Positions 24,560 through 33,731 of a stretch of DNA of 39,843 nucleotides are shown here, one piece after another. The DNA is from Mycobacterium sp. E3251 (lineage in GTDB: Bacteria; Actinomycetota; Actinomycetes; Mycobacteriales; Mycobacteriaceae): positions 1 through 39,843 of the forward strand of contig NZ_LZJF01000164.1 in assembly GCF_001666835.1 (NCBI RefSeq). Direction: 5' to 3'. The position numbers and the translations under genes are program-made. The first letter of the stretch is position 1. Each line of letters opens with the position of its first letter. The notes beneath the pieces were generated by a model. That model ran no database searches, was not told where the DNA came from, and was given only the letters and a program-made list of their open reading frames with translations.

Positions 24560-25509
24560 TGCCGCCCCGCCAATGCACCGCGCCGGCGGGACTCGACGAA
24601 GCGGACGATGTCGGCGATCCAATCGCGGTCGGTGCGCAGCGTCAGCACCGGGGCCCCGCAGCTGCGGATGGTGCGGGCCACCTCGGCGCGGTGCGCCGCG
24701 GCCGCCTTGGCGAAATCGTCACGCAGCTGCGCGTCGATGGTGAATTCGCGGGTCACGCCGGACTCGGCGTCCTGCAGCACGACGTCGCCGATGTCGGGCA
24801 GTTCGACGTCGCGCGGGTCGAGCACCTCGATGGCAAGCACCTCGTGCCGGGCCGCGATCGCCCGCAGCGGGCGCATCCAGTTGATCGGACCGAGGAAGTC
24901 GCTGATGATCACCGCCATGCCGCGACGGCGTTCCGGGCGGCGCAACGCGTCGATGGCCATCGCCAGGTCGCCGCGCACCCCGACCGGGGCCCTGGGGGTG
25001 GTGGCGATGGTGCGCAGCAGCGTCTGCTCGTGCTGACGCCCGGAGCGCGCCGGAACCCGGACCATCGTCTCGCCGTTGGCGATCAGCGCGCCGAGCCGGT
25101 TGCCGCCGCCACTGTTGAGGAACGTGATCGCGGCCGCGGCCGCCACCGCCAGGTCCCGCTTCTCGCACCCGACGGTGCCGAAGTCCAGGCTGGCCGACAT
25201 GTCGACCACCATCCAGGTCTCCAGCTCGCGGTCTGCGATCATCTGCCGGACGTGGGGGTGCATGGTGCGCGCGGTCACGGCCCAGTCCATCCGCCGTACG
25301 TCGTCGCCGGGCTGGTACTCGCGCGACTCCCCCGGCTCGGAACCCGGTCCCGGGATCAGGCCGAGGTGGTCGCCGTGCAGGACACCGTCGAGCTTGCGCT
25401 TGACCGTCAGCTCGAGTTGCCGCAGCGCCGCCGCCAGCTTCGGGTCGACGATCTGCCCGCGCTGCATCGACGGCGGGTGTGGCACCGCCGGCTGCTGGGG
25501 GTCCGTCAC
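24556..25509 (-). CDS. DUF58 protein, partner of MoxR1
   Basis: A 317-residue protein with the DUF58 signature GESREYQPGDDVRRMDWAVTAR at about residues 60-80 (here longer than shown: key residues are the YxxGDxxRxIDW-type block). A VWA-like domain follows (WMVVDMSASL). It matches Rv1480 in length. The GTG at 25509 overlaps the moxR1 stop by four bases. It is cytoplasmic and probably bridges MoxR1 and the membrane VWA protein. The family's function is poorly known. Confidence 0.92.
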   Translation of the reverse strand: MTDPQQPAVPHPPSMQRGQIVDPKLAAALRQLELTVKRKLDGVLHGDHLGLIPGPGSEPGESREYQPGDDVRRMDWAVTARTMHPHVRQMIADRELETWMVVDMSASLDFGTVGCEKRDLAVAAAAAITFLNSGGGNRLGALIANGETMVRVPARSGRQHEQTLLRTIATTPRAPVGVRGDLAMAIDALRRPERRRGMAVIISDFLGPINWMRPLRAIAARHEVLAIEVLDPRDVELPDIGDVVLQDAESGVTREFTIDAQLRDDFAKAAAAHRAEVARTIRSCGAPVLTLRTDRDWIADIVRFVESRRRGALAGRQ

Positions 25510-26639
25510 CGACCGCTGGCCGCGCCGGCGGCCTGCATCACCGGGGGCACCGACTGCCCCTGCTGCGGAACGGCATTGACCTGAGGCAGGGCAACCGTCT
25601 GCAGGACCCGGTTGATGACGATCTCCGGCGAGATCTCGTCGGCCAGCGCGTCGTAGGTGAGCACCAGGCGGTGCCGCAGCACGTCGGGAATGACGTCCAC
25701 GACGTCCTGCGGGATCACGTAGTCGCGGCCGCGCACCAGCGCCAGCGACCGGGACGCGGCGATGATGCCCAGCGACGCACGCGGGGACGCACCGAACGAG
25801 ATCCACGACTTGACGTCGTTCATCCCGAGCTGCTCGGGATGGCGGGTGGCCGTCACGACGCGCACCACGTAGTCGACCAGCGCGTGGTGGACGAAGTTGT
25901 TGGCCGCGATCTCCTGCAGGCGCAGCAGGTCGCCGGTGTTCAGGATCTGCTTGGGCTCCGGCGGCCGCACGCCCATCCGGTAGATGATCTCCCGTTCCTC
26001 TTCCGGCGACGGGTAGCCGACGTTGATCTTGAACAGGAAGCGGTCGCGCTGGGCCTCGGGCAGCGGGTACACGCCCTCGTGCTCGATCGGGTTCTGCGTT
26101 GCCATCACCAGGAACGGGTTGGGCAGGTCGAAGGTCTTGCCGCCGATCGAGACGTGGCGTTCTTGCATGACCTCCAGCAGCGCCGACTGCACCTTGGCCG
26201 GCGCGCGGTTGATCTCGTCGGCGAGCAGGAAGTTCACCACCACCGGGCCGAGCTCGGTGTCGAATTCTTCCTTGCCCTGTCGGTAGATGCGGGTACCGAT
26301 GATGTCGGTGGGCACCAGGTCGGGGGTGAACTGGATGCGGGCGAATGTGCCGCCCACGACCTTGGCGAAGGTCTCGACGGCCAACGTCTTGGCCACGCCG
26401 GGGACACCCTCGAGCAACACGTGCCCCTTGGAGAGCAGACCGACCAGCATGCGCTCGACGAGCTGATCCTGACCGACGATGATGCGCTTGACCTCGAAGA
26501 TGGCGCGCTCCAGGGTGTGGACCTCGGCGGCCAGGCCATTGCCGCCGCCGGACGGCGCGTCATGGGCCGGCGAGCCGGAAGGGCCACCCGGGCCCGAGTA
26601 ACCGCTGGCGCCCGGAGGCGGCCCACCTGCTGCTGTCAT
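25506..26639 (-). CDS. moxR1: MoxR1 AAA+ ATPase
   Basis: A 377-residue MoxR-type AAA+ ATPase (Rv1479 length). A Gly/Pro-rich N-terminal tail of about 35 residues precedes the core. Walker A is GVPGVAKT, Walker B is LLADEIN, and sensor 1 is MATQNP. The C-terminal lid holds SWISFGASPRASL. It is thought to act as a chaperone for metal insertion or complex assembly with DUF58/VWA partners. The ATG at 26639 has GGAGGG six bases upstream. It heads a three-gene unit with 4-bp overlaps. Confidence 0.95.
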   Translation of the reverse strand: MTAAGGPPPGASGYSGPGGPSGSPAHDAPSGGGNGLAAEVHTLERAIFEVKRIIVGQDQLVERMLVGLLSKGHVLLEGVPGVAKTLAVETFAKVVGGTFARIQFTPDLVPTDIIGTRIYRQGKEEFDTELGPVVVNFLLADEINRAPAKVQSALLEVMQERHVSIGGKTFDLPNPFLVMATQNPIEHEGVYPLPEAQRDRFLFKINVGYPSPEEEREIIYRMGVRPPEPKQILNTGDLLRLQEIAANNFVHHALVDYVVRVVTATRHPEQLGMNDVKSWISFGASPRASLGIIAASRSLALVRGRDYVIPQDVVDVIPDVLRHRLVLTYDALADEISPEIVINRVLQTVALPQVNAVPQQGQSVPPVMQAAGAASGR

Positions 26640-26679
26640 CAATAACCCTCCACAGCTCAATCGGACACGACTGCTTGCA

Positions 26680-26694
26680 CCACGACTGTCGTGG
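26680..26694. promoter_or_regulatory. Perfect 7-1-7 palindrome upstream of moxR1
   Basis: CCACGAC-T-GTCGTGG lies 41 bases upstream of the moxR1 start in the gap after ripB. It could be a repressor site or a hairpin at the end of ripB transcripts. No T-run follows. Confidence 0.3.
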
Positions 26695-26791
26695 GGCCGC
26701 GACGTGCCCGCGTCCAACTATTCCAGGCCCGCCGGATTCCGTCGACGCTGGTGGTTCGCCCCCGGGATCCCGCCGGGCGAACACACCTGGA

Positions 26792-27532
26792 TCAGTACTC
26801 GATGATCCTAGTCAGGAACGGCGTCATGCCGGGCTTGCGAACCGGGCTGATGGTCACCTTGCCGGCGAGGCTGGACGCCTCCAGCATCTGGCCGTTGCCC
26901 AGATACATGGTGACGTGCTGGCCGCCGTTCGGCCCGTAGAAGATCAGGTCACCGCGCCTGGCCTGGTCCTGCGGGATGTGCCGGCCCGCGTTGTACTGGT
27001 CGCCGGAGAACCGCGGGATCAGCACGCCGACCCCGGCGAAGCCGTAGCGCATCAGCCCCGAGCAGTCGAAGCCGTTGATGTTGGCGCCGTCGCCGACGCC
27101 CTTGCTGGGACCGTCCAGCGAGCCACCACCCCACGAGTACGGCACGCCCATCTGGGAGCCCATCCGCTTGATCACGTACTCGATGGCCTGCCGGCCGTAG
27201 ACCCGCGGGATCTTGCCGCCGGGATTGGTGGGGGTGGCCGCGGCCGGAGCCGGATCCCCCAGGATGTTGATTCCGAGGCCGCCCAGGAATTGCCTGCCCA
27301 GGTCCATCGTCGTTTGGGTGGCCTGCGCGGTGGCCTGCAGCGACGCATTGGCGACGGCGAGCGGATCACCAGGGGCGCCCGCGCTGATCGTCGCCGGCAG
27401 AGTCGGATCCCACGCGCCGCCGGGGTCGGCCGTGGCGGGGGTGGCCCCGGAAATGGCCGAAGACAACATCAGCCCGGTCACCACGGTGGTGATCCAGGCG
27501 AAGTTGATCAGACGAATCCGCTTGCGGCGCAT
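26792..27532 (-). CDS. ripB: NlpC/P60 peptidoglycan endopeptidase RipB
   Basis: A 246-residue exported D,L-endopeptidase cutting peptidoglycan stem peptides. It has a signal peptide (MRRKRIRL, hydrophobic core, likely cleavage after ATA). A linker with ANASLQATAQATQTTMDLGR follows, then the NlpC/P60 domain. The catalytic Cys157 is in GFDCSG, with His in QHVTMYLG and an acidic residue in GQMLEAS. The ATG at 27532 matches the homologue; an ATG seven codons upstream (27553) is also open. It follows ripA by 25 bases and shares its whole catalytic domain by duplication. Confidence 0.94.
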   Translation of the reverse strand: MRRKRIRLINFAWITTVVTGLMLSSAISGATPATADPGGAWDPTLPATISAGAPGDPLAVANASLQATAQATQTTMDLGRQFLGGLGINILGDPAPAAATPTNPGGKIPRVYGRQAIEYVIKRMGSQMGVPYSWGGGSLDGPSKGVGDGANINGFDCSGLMRYGFAGVGVLIPRFSGDQYNAGRHIPQDQARRGDLIFYGPNGGQHVTMYLGNGQMLEASSLAGKVTISPVRKPGMTPFLTRIIEY

Positions 27533-27557
27533 GGCTCCCCGTTCAGTTCTCATTCGT

Positions 27558-28997
27558 TCACCACTCGATGTAGCGGACCACGTAGGGCGTCATACCGCTG
27601 GTGCGCACCGGCGCGACGCGGACTTTCAGACCGATGTCCGGAGCCTCGAGCATTTGGCCGTCACCGAGGTAGATCGTCACGTGCTGGCTGCCGCCGGGGC
27701 CGTAGAAGATGACGTCGCCGCGGCGCATCTGCGACGACGGGATCTTGCGGCCCAGGTTGTACTGCGAGCCCGAGTAGTGCGGCAGCTTGATGCCCACCCC
27801 GGCGAAGGAATAGAGGACCAGGCCCGAACAGTCGAAGCCGGTGATGCCGGCCCCGGAGTCGATGCCCTTGCTCGGCCCGGCCGCGTTGCCGCCGCCCCAG
27901 GAGTAGGGCACGCCGATCTGCGACATCCCGCGCCGGATCACGTACTCGGTGGCCTGGCGCCCGTAGACCCGGGGGATCCGCCCGGACGTCCCGCCCGGGG
28001 CCGCGTTGGTGATGCCGGTGTCGTCGGGCTTGAGAATGCCGAGCTGCTGCAGGAAGTTGCGGCCCAGCCCGGCGGTGACCTGCGTCGAGGTCGCCGAGAT
28101 GCCCAGCACCTGGTTGATGACCGCGATCGGGTCACCCGGGACGTTCGCGCTGGGAATCATCGGCAGGGTGGGGTCCCAGGCGCCGTCCCAGCGGCGGGCC
28201 CCGGCCTGCGGCGCGGGCGCGCCCGCTGAGCCGGTCTCCCACCGGTCGCCCGACGCCGGCGCAGCGGGTCCGCCGCCCGGGCCGGAAGCCCACTGCCGTT
28301 TGGCCGCTTCGAGTTTGGCCTGAGCCTCGTCGCGTTCGGCGGCCAGGCGAGCGATTTGGTCGCGCTGTTCGTCGAACTTGCGCTTGGAGTCGGTCAGCGC
28401 AGCCACCGCGGCGTCCTGGCTGCCCTTGGCGTCGGCCGCGGCCTTGTCGGCCTTCTGCTTGGCCAGCCGCGCCGCCGATTCCTTGTTCACCTGTTCGGTC
28501 CGCGCCCGCTGCAGCTTGGCCATCACCGTCCGGGAACTCGACGACAGCGTCTGGGCGGCGGCCTCGGTGGCGATGATGTCGTCCGGGCTGCTGGCGGTCA
28601 GGTAACCGCTCGACGGGCCATTCATATAGGTGGCCGCCGCGAATGTGTCGAAGCGCTGCTGCGCCGCGGCGATCGCGGCGTTGGCGTCCTTGACCGACTG
28701 CTGGCTGGTCTCGAGGTCGTGTTGGGCGGCGGCGGCGTTGTCCCGGGCGGTCTCGACGTCGACCAGGGCCTTGTTGACGCTTTCCTGTTCCGTCTGAATC
28801 TCGGCGCTCAGATTTTCCAGGCGTTGGTTGGCCTTCGCGACGTTGGCGATCAACCCGGCCAAGCTGTCCGCGGCGGGGTCACCGTGTGCCAGCCCGGGCG
28901 TGCAGAGCAGCAGGGCCACGCTCACGACCGACGGCACGACAGGCCGGGCCAGCCTTGAGGCCGGCCGCGCAGTGGAGCCCCGGCGTATGCGTCTCAT
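27558..28997 (-). CDS. ripA: NlpC/P60 cell-division endopeptidase RipA
   Basis: The 479-residue septal peptidoglycan hydrolase, partner of RpfB in daughter-cell separation. It has a signal peptide to about residue 40. Two long helices follow (about 45-130 and 180-255), rich in Ala, Gln, Glu and Lys, that block the active site in the zymogen. A Pro/Gly/Ala linker leads to the NlpC/P60 domain, with Cys390 (GFDCSG), His439 (QHVTIY) and Glu451. The ATG at 28997 has AGGAGA about nine bases upstream. It precedes ripB on the same strand. Confidence 0.96.
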   Translation of the reverse strand: MRRIRRGSTARPASRLARPVVPSVVSVALLLCTPGLAHGDPAADSLAGLIANVAKANQRLENLSAEIQTEQESVNKALVDVETARDNAAAAQHDLETSQQSVKDANAAIAAAQQRFDTFAAATYMNGPSSGYLTASSPDDIIATEAAAQTLSSSSRTVMAKLQRARTEQVNKESAARLAKQKADKAAADAKGSQDAAVAALTDSKRKFDEQRDQIARLAAERDEAQAKLEAAKRQWASGPGGGPAAPASGDRWETGSAGAPAPQAGARRWDGAWDPTLPMIPSANVPGDPIAVINQVLGISATSTQVTAGLGRNFLQQLGILKPDDTGITNAAPGGTSGRIPRVYGRQATEYVIRRGMSQIGVPYSWGGGNAAGPSKGIDSGAGITGFDCSGLVLYSFAGVGIKLPHYSGSQYNLGRKIPSSQMRRGDVIFYGPGGSQHVTIYLGDGQMLEAPDIGLKVRVAPVRTSGMTPYVVRYIEW

Positions 28998-29237
28998 TCG
29001 ACTCAGGTCTCCTACGGCTCAACGCGACGGGCGGCGCCGACCACAGAGTTCGTCAAGGGCGCCAAAGACAACACCAGCATCATTTGCACCGTACGTCACA
29101 CTATTAGGCGTGCAAACGCTCCACAGAAATCGCACTCTCTACGTGCGTTTAATGTGACCGAACGGTTATCTACCGGGTTTGCCGGGACGATGCCCCAGAG
29201 GCCGACCGACGGAGCCGGCCGGGGCGGATACGGGTGG

Positions 29238-29780
29238 CTAGGCCGTGTTGGTGGGCGTCACTTCCTGCGCCCCCGCCGAATCCTCCGCGGTTGCTGAGCG
29301 GCGGCTGCGCACCTGCAGCATTCGGGTCCCGACCGCCGCCGCGAATACGGCGAGCAACAGGAAGATGGTCAGGCCCGTCCAGGGAAACTCCGGGGCGCTC
29401 AGCTCGTTGACGAAATGTTGCGCCGAGACCACCGGGTTACCCGTCTTGGCGATGTCCTCGCCGGCCTCGAGCGTGACGCGCGGGAACTGGGTGCTGTAGC
29501 TGCCGACGTAGCTGGGGCTCAGCGTCAAGACGGTGGAGTCGTGGTAGTCGGCGCCGACCACGGTGGAGATGTCGCGCAGCGGGGTGTCGTTCGGAGGGTT
29601 GTGATCGAGCAGCACGATCTTGAGGTTGATGCCCTTGGCATGGGCCTCGTCGACGATGTGCAGCAGGCCGGGCATGTCCGCCGCCGGCGCGCTGACGCCG
29701 GTGGCGGCGACCTGCGCCTTGACCGCGGTCATGTCGACGTCTTGCGGGATGTAGACGGGTAGGACCGGATGCAAGGTCAT
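29238..29780 (-). CDS. Rv1476-like membrane protein
   Basis: A 180-residue protein. An N-terminal soluble region (about 1-130) has a TPM-domain-like feel (LPVYIPQDVD, HIVDEAHAKGINLKIVLLD), and one hydrophobic helix at about 132-152 (WTGLTIFLLLAVFAAAVG) is followed by a short charged tail. It matches Rv1476 by position. The ATG at 29780 has GGAGGG five bases upstream. It lies upstream of ripA with a 240-base gap and is divergent from acn. Its function is unknown; the neighbourhood hints at the cell envelope. Confidence 0.85.
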   Translation of the reverse strand: MTLHPVLPVYIPQDVDMTAVKAQVAATGVSAPAADMPGLLHIVDEAHAKGINLKIVLLDHNPPNDTPLRDISTVVGADYHDSTVLTLSPSYVGSYSTQFPRVTLEAGEDIAKTGNPVVSAQHFVNELSAPEFPWTGLTIFLLLAVFAAAVGTRMLQVRSRRSATAEDSAGAQEVTPTNTA

Positions 29781-29844
29781 GATGTCCCTCCTGCCCTTTG
29801 ACGGCGAAAGCGCTACAGGCACCGTACGCGACTTCGTTTCGGGG

Positions 29845-29854
29845 GGTTTAAACC
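29845..29854. promoter_or_regulatory. GGTTTAAACC palindrome in the acn upstream region
   Basis: A perfect 10-bp palindrome lies in the 200-base divergent gap between the Rv1476-like gene and acn, 126 bases before the acn start. It could be an operator for the TetR regulator encoded after acn; this is untested. No IdeR-type iron box is seen in this gap. Confidence 0.25.
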
Positions 29855-29980
29855 GTCGACTTACGCGACAAGACTGGGACTACGGGCGCCCCGCCGTAAT
29901 GCAGGACAAGCGTACTGTTAAAGTAGCACCGCACCGCCGGCACGGCCCGTCGGCGGAAGAACTTAATCCCGGGAGTTGAA

Positions 29981-32800
29981 GTGACTAAAGAAGATTCTGT
30001 GAACTCATTCGGAGCACGCGACACCCTGAAGGTCGGCGACAAGAGTTATCAGATCTATCGTCTCGACGCCGTTCCCAACACCGAGAAACTCCCCTACAGC
30101 CTCAAAGTCCTCGCCGAGAACTTGCTGCGCAACGAGGACGGCAGCAACATCACCAAGGACCACATCGAGGCCATCGCGAACTGGGATCCTAAGGCGGAGC
30201 CCAGCATTGAGATCCAGTACACGCCCGCCCGCGTCGTGATGCAGGACTTCACCGGGGTGCCGTGCATCGTCGACTTGGCCACCATGCGCGAGGCCATCGG
30301 CGACCTGGGCGGCAAGGCGGAGAAGGTGAACCCGCTGGCGCCGGCCGACCTGGTGATCGACCACTCGGTGATCGCCGACCTGTTCGGCACCGCCGACGCC
30401 TTCGAGCGCAACGTCGAAATCGAGTACCAGCGCAACGGGGAGCGCTACCAGTTCTTGCGTTGGGGCCAAGGCGCTTTCCGCGACTTCAAGGTGGTGCCGC
30501 CGGGCACCGGCATCGTCCACCAGGTGAACATCGAATACCTGGCCAGCGTGGTGATGGACCGCGACGGCGTGGCCTACCCCGACACCTGCGTGGGCACCGA
30601 CTCGCACACCACGATGGTCAACGGCCTGGGCGTGCTGGGCTGGGGCGTGGGCGGCATCGAGGCCGAGGCCGCGATGCTCGGTCAGCCGGTGTCGATGCTG
30701 ATCCCGCGGGTCGTCGGGTTCAAGCTGACCGGTGAGATCCAGGCGGGCGTCACCGCCACCGACGTCGTGCTGACCGTCACCGAGATGCTCCGCAAGCACG
30801 GCGTGGTCGGCAAGTTCGTCGAGTTCTACGGCGAGGGCGTGGCCGAGGTGCCACTGGCCAACCGCGCCACCCTGGGCAACATGAGTCCCGAATTCGGCTC
30901 CACCGCAGCGATTTTCCCGATCGACGAGGAGACCATCTCCTACCTGCGGTTCACCGGCCGCAACGAAGAGCAACTCGCGCTGGTTGAGGCATACGCCAAA
31001 GAGCAGGGCATGTGGCACGACCCCAAGCACGAGCCGGCCTTCTCCGAATACCTCGAACTCAACCTGTCCGACGTGGTGCCCTCGATCGCCGGGCCGAAGC
31101 GTCCGCAGGACCGGATCGCGTTGTCGGAGGCCAAGTCCACCTTCCGCGGGCAGATCGGCGACTACGTCGGCGACGACCCCGACAAGAAGGAGTACTCCAA
31201 GCTCGACGAGGCGGTCGACGAGTCCTTCCCGGCCAGCGACCCCGGCGCGCTGGAGAACGGTCATGCCGACGACGCCCCGAAGTTCGAATCGGCTGCGGCA
31301 CATGCCAAGGGCCGGGTGAGCAACCCGGTGCGGGTGCGCTCCGAAGACCGCGGGGAGTTCGAGCTCGACCACGGCGCGGTGGTGATCGCGGCCATCACGT
31401 CGTGCACCAACACCTCCAACCCCGAGGTGATGCTGGGTGCGGCGCTGCTGGCCCGCAACGCCGTCGAGAAGGGCCTGACGTCCAAGCCGTGGGTGAAGAC
31501 GACCATGGCGCCAGGCTCGCAGGTGGTCCACGACTACTACGACAAGGCCGGCCTGTGGCCGTATTTGGAGAAGCTCGGCTTCTACCTCGTCGGCTACGGC
31601 TGCACCACGTGCATCGGTAATTCCGGTCCGCTGCCCGAGGAGATTTCCAAGGCGATCAACGACAACGACCTGTCGGTGTCGGCGGTGCTGTCCGGTAACC
31701 GCAACTTCGAGGGCCGGATCAACCCCGACGTGAAGATGAACTACCTGGCGTCCCCGCCGCTGGTGGTCGCCTACGCGTTGGCCGGGACCATGGACTTCGA
31801 CTTCGAAAAGCAGCCGCTGGGCACCGACAAGGACGGCAACGACGTCTTCCTCAAGGACATCTGGCCGTCGCAGAAGGACGTGTCGGACACCATCGCCTCG
31901 GCGATCAGCCAGGAGATGTTCACCAAGAACTACGCCGACGTGTTCAAGGGCGACGAGCGCTGGCGCAACCTGCCCACCCCGAGCGGCAATACCTTTGAGT
32001 GGAACCAGGATTCGACCTACGTGCGCAAGCCCCCTTACTTCGAGGGGATGTCCGCCGACCCGGAACCGGTGAAAGACATCACCGGCGCCCGGGTGCTGGC
32101 GCTGCTCGGCGACTCGGTGACCACCGACCACATCTCCCCCGCCGGTGCCATCAAGCCGGGGACGCCCGCGGCGCAGTACCTCGACGAGCACGGCGTCGAT
32201 CGCAAGGACTACAACTCCTTCGGCTCCCGGCGCGGCAACCACGAGGTGATGATTCGCGGCACCTTCGCCAACATCCGGCTGCGTAACCAACTGCTCGACG
32301 ACGTTTCCGGCGGCTACACCCGCGACTTCACCCAGGACGGCGCCCCGCAGGCGTTCATCTATGACGCCGCGCAAAACTATGCGGCGCAGGACATTCCGCT
32401 GGTGGTGCTGGGCGGTAAAGAATACGGGTCCGGCTCCTCACGCGACTGGGCGGCCAAGGGCACGCTGCTGTTGGGCGTGCGGGCGGTGATCGCCGAGTCG
32501 TTCGAGCGCATCCACCGCTCCAACCTGATCGGCATGGGCGTGATCCCGCTGCAGTTCCCCGAAGGCAAGTCCGCCAAGGAGCTGGGGCTGGACGGCACCG
32601 AGGTGTTCGACATCACCGGCATCGAGGCGCTCAACGACGGCAAGACGCCAAAGACGGTGCGCGTCAAGGCCAGCAAGGACTCGGGCGACCCGGTCGAGTT
32701 CGACGCGGTGGTGCGCATCGACACGCCGGGAGAAGCCGACTACTACCGCAACGGCGGCATCCTGCAGTACGTGCTGCGCAACATGCTGAAGTCCGGCTAG
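29981..32800 (+). CDS. acn: Aconitate hydratase (AcnA/IRP type)
   Basis: A 939-residue monomeric [4Fe-4S] aconitase that interconverts citrate and isocitrate. The three cluster cysteines are Cys475 (SCTNTSNPEV), Cys541 and Cys544 (GCTTCIGNSG). DSHTTMVNGLG and SRDWAAKGTLLLGVRAVIAE are further active-site segments. Residues about 395-450 form a charged, Asp/Glu-rich insert (KLDEAVDESFPASDPG) that also occurs in other mycobacterial enzymes. The GTG at 29981 has GGGAG five bases upstream; a GTG at 29999 is possible. It is followed nine bases later by a TetR gene. Confidence 0.97.
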   Translation: MTKEDSVNSFGARDTLKVGDKSYQIYRLDAVPNTEKLPYSLKVLAENLLRNEDGSNITKDHIEAIANWDPKAEPSIEIQYTPARVVMQDFTGVPCIVDLATMREAIGDLGGKAEKVNPLAPADLVIDHSVIADLFGTADAFERNVEIEYQRNGERYQFLRWGQGAFRDFKVVPPGTGIVHQVNIEYLASVVMDRDGVAYPDTCVGTDSHTTMVNGLGVLGWGVGGIEAEAAMLGQPVSMLIPRVVGFKLTGEIQAGVTATDVVLTVTEMLRKHGVVGKFVEFYGEGVAEVPLANRATLGNMSPEFGSTAAIFPIDEETISYLRFTGRNEEQLALVEAYAKEQGMWHDPKHEPAFSEYLELNLSDVVPSIAGPKRPQDRIALSEAKSTFRGQIGDYVGDDPDKKEYSKLDEAVDESFPASDPGALENGHADDAPKFESAAAHAKGRVSNPVRVRSEDRGEFELDHGAVVIAAITSCTNTSNPEVMLGAALLARNAVEKGLTSKPWVKTTMAPGSQVVHDYYDKAGLWPYLEKLGFYLVGYGCTTCIGNSGPLPEEISKAINDNDLSVSAVLSGNRNFEGRINPDVKMNYLASPPLVVAYALAGTMDFDFEKQPLGTDKDGNDVFLKDIWPSQKDVSDTIASAISQEMFTKNYADVFKGDERWRNLPTPSGNTFEWNQDSTYVRKPPYFEGMSADPEPVKDITGARVLALLGDSVTTDHISPAGAIKPGTPAAQYLDEHGVDRKDYNSFGSRRGNHEVMIRGTFANIRLRNQLLDDVSGGYTRDFTQDGAPQAFIYDAAQNYAAQDIPLVVLGGKEYGSGSSRDWAAKGTLLLGVRAVIAESFERIHRSNLIGMGVIPLQFPEGKSAKELGLDGTEVFDITGIEALNDGKTPKTVRVKASKDSGDPVEFDAVVRIDTPGEADYYRNGGILQYVLRNMLKSG

Positions 32801-32809
32801 TCCCCAGTC

Positions 32810-33391
32810 GTGCCCAAGGTAAGCGAGGGCCATCTGGCGGCGCGCCGCCGCCAGATCCTCGACGGTGCCCGCCGCTGCTTCGCCGAATACGGCTACGACA
32901 AGGCCACGGTGCGCCGGCTGGAACAGGCGATCGGGATGTCGCGCGGTGCGATCTTCCACCACTTCCGCGACAAGGACGCGCTGTTCTTCGCGCTGGCGCA
33001 CGAGGATGCCGAGCGGATGGCCGACGTGGCGTCGCGCGCGGGCCTCATCCAGGTGATGCGCGACATGCTCGCCGCGCCCGACCAGTTCGACTGGCTGGCG
33101 ACCAGGTTGGAGATCGCGCGCAAGCTGCGCAACGACCCGGAGTTCAGCCGCGGCTGGGCGGAGCGGTCCGCGGAATTGGCGGCGGCGACGACCGATCGGT
33201 TGCGCCGGCAGAAGGAGGCGCACCGGGTGCGCGACGACGTTCCCGGGGACGTTTTGCAGTGCTACCTGGAGTTGGTGCTCGACGGCCTGGTGGCCCGGCT
33301 GGCGTCAGGCGAAGACCCGCGCCGGTTGTCCGCCGTGCTCGACCTGGTGGAGAATTCGGTGCGCCGCAATGACTCTGGGCCGCAGGTGTAG
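32810..33391 (+). CDS. TetR-family regulator next to aconitase (Rv1474c-like)
   Basis: A 193-residue regulator with a typical helix-turn-helix (ILDGARRCFAEYGYDKATVRR, followed by EQAIGMSRGAIFHHFRDK; only key residues given). The M. tuberculosis counterpart, Rv1474c, is reported to control acn in response to iron. The GTG at 32810 is nine bases past the acn stop, so the two are probably cotranscribed and self-controlling. The gene ends at the base of a long hairpin. Confidence 0.9.
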   Translation: MPKVSEGHLAARRRQILDGARRCFAEYGYDKATVRRLEQAIGMSRGAIFHHFRDKDALFFALAHEDAERMADVASRAGLIQVMRDMLAAPDQFDWLATRLEIARKLRNDPEFSRGWAERSAELAAATTDRLRRQKEAHRVRDDVPGDVLQCYLELVLDGLVARLASGEDPRRLSAVLDLVENSVRRNDSGPQV

Positions 33392-33430
33392 CGCCACTGC
33401 GAACAAGGGGACGTGATTTCGCAGTGACGC
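33391..33430. terminator. Bidirectional hairpin between convergent genes
   Basis: CACTGCGAA (33395-33403) pairs exactly with TTCGCAGTG (33418-33426). Three more pairs (33391-33393 with 33428-33430) extend the stem past one mismatch; the loop is 14 bases. It fills the 38-base gap between the TetR stop and the stop of the opposite gene. Confidence 0.65.
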
Positions 33431-33639
33431 TATACCCGCGAGGATCGCGAGGTGTGGTTGGGCCCACCCCGGCCGCGCATCGTGGCACCGGCCTGCAGCA
33501 GCATGCTGTGTACCGATCCGTACGACCTGCCGGTGGACGCGGCCAGCCTGCGGATGCTGGCCCCGCCCTCATAGGCGCTGCGCAGCTCGAACAGCAACTG
33601 CTCGCGGGTCTGCTTCGACCTTTGCGGTGTCGTTTTCAT
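33430..33639 (-). CDS. Small helix-turn-helix protein (Rv1473A-like)
   Basis: A 69-residue basic protein with a helix-turn-helix (SIRRLAASTGRSYGSVHSML), the counterpart of the small regulator Rv1473A. The ATG at 33639 has GGAGGG five bases upstream; the open frame extends to 33675 without initiation signals. It lies 92 bases after the ABC-F gene on the same strand. It may regulate that gene or bind DNA more widely; no target is known. Confidence 0.82.
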   Translation of the reverse strand: MKTTPQRSKQTREQLLFELRSAYEGGASIRRLAASTGRSYGSVHSMLLQAGATMRGRGGPNHTSRSSRV

Positions 33640-33731
33640 GGATGCCCTCCGCGCCCGAACACGATCGACAAGCACCCAGAGTAAGAACCCGCCGTCGGCC
33701 GCGGGCGGAATTGGCGAAAAGCACCCAGAAG

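Noticed and set aside
24556..25806. 416-residue frame for the DUF58 protein
   Set aside because: The added residues lie within moxR1 in another frame; GTG 25509 with a GTGA overlap gives the expected 317 residues.
28998..29237. c-di-AMP (ydaO) riboswitch or MtrA/CRP site before ripA
   Set aside because: I looked for the conserved riboswitch cores and paired GTCACA or TGTGA-N6-TCACA sites; only isolated half-motifs are present.
29823..29980. IdeR iron box before acn
   Set aside because: No sequence close to the 19-bp TTAGGTTAGGCTAACCTAA-type consensus is present.
30005..32374. 789-residue minus-strand frame opposite acn
   Set aside because: It is rich in Val, Gly, His and Leu without any domain; it mirrors the codon bias of acn.
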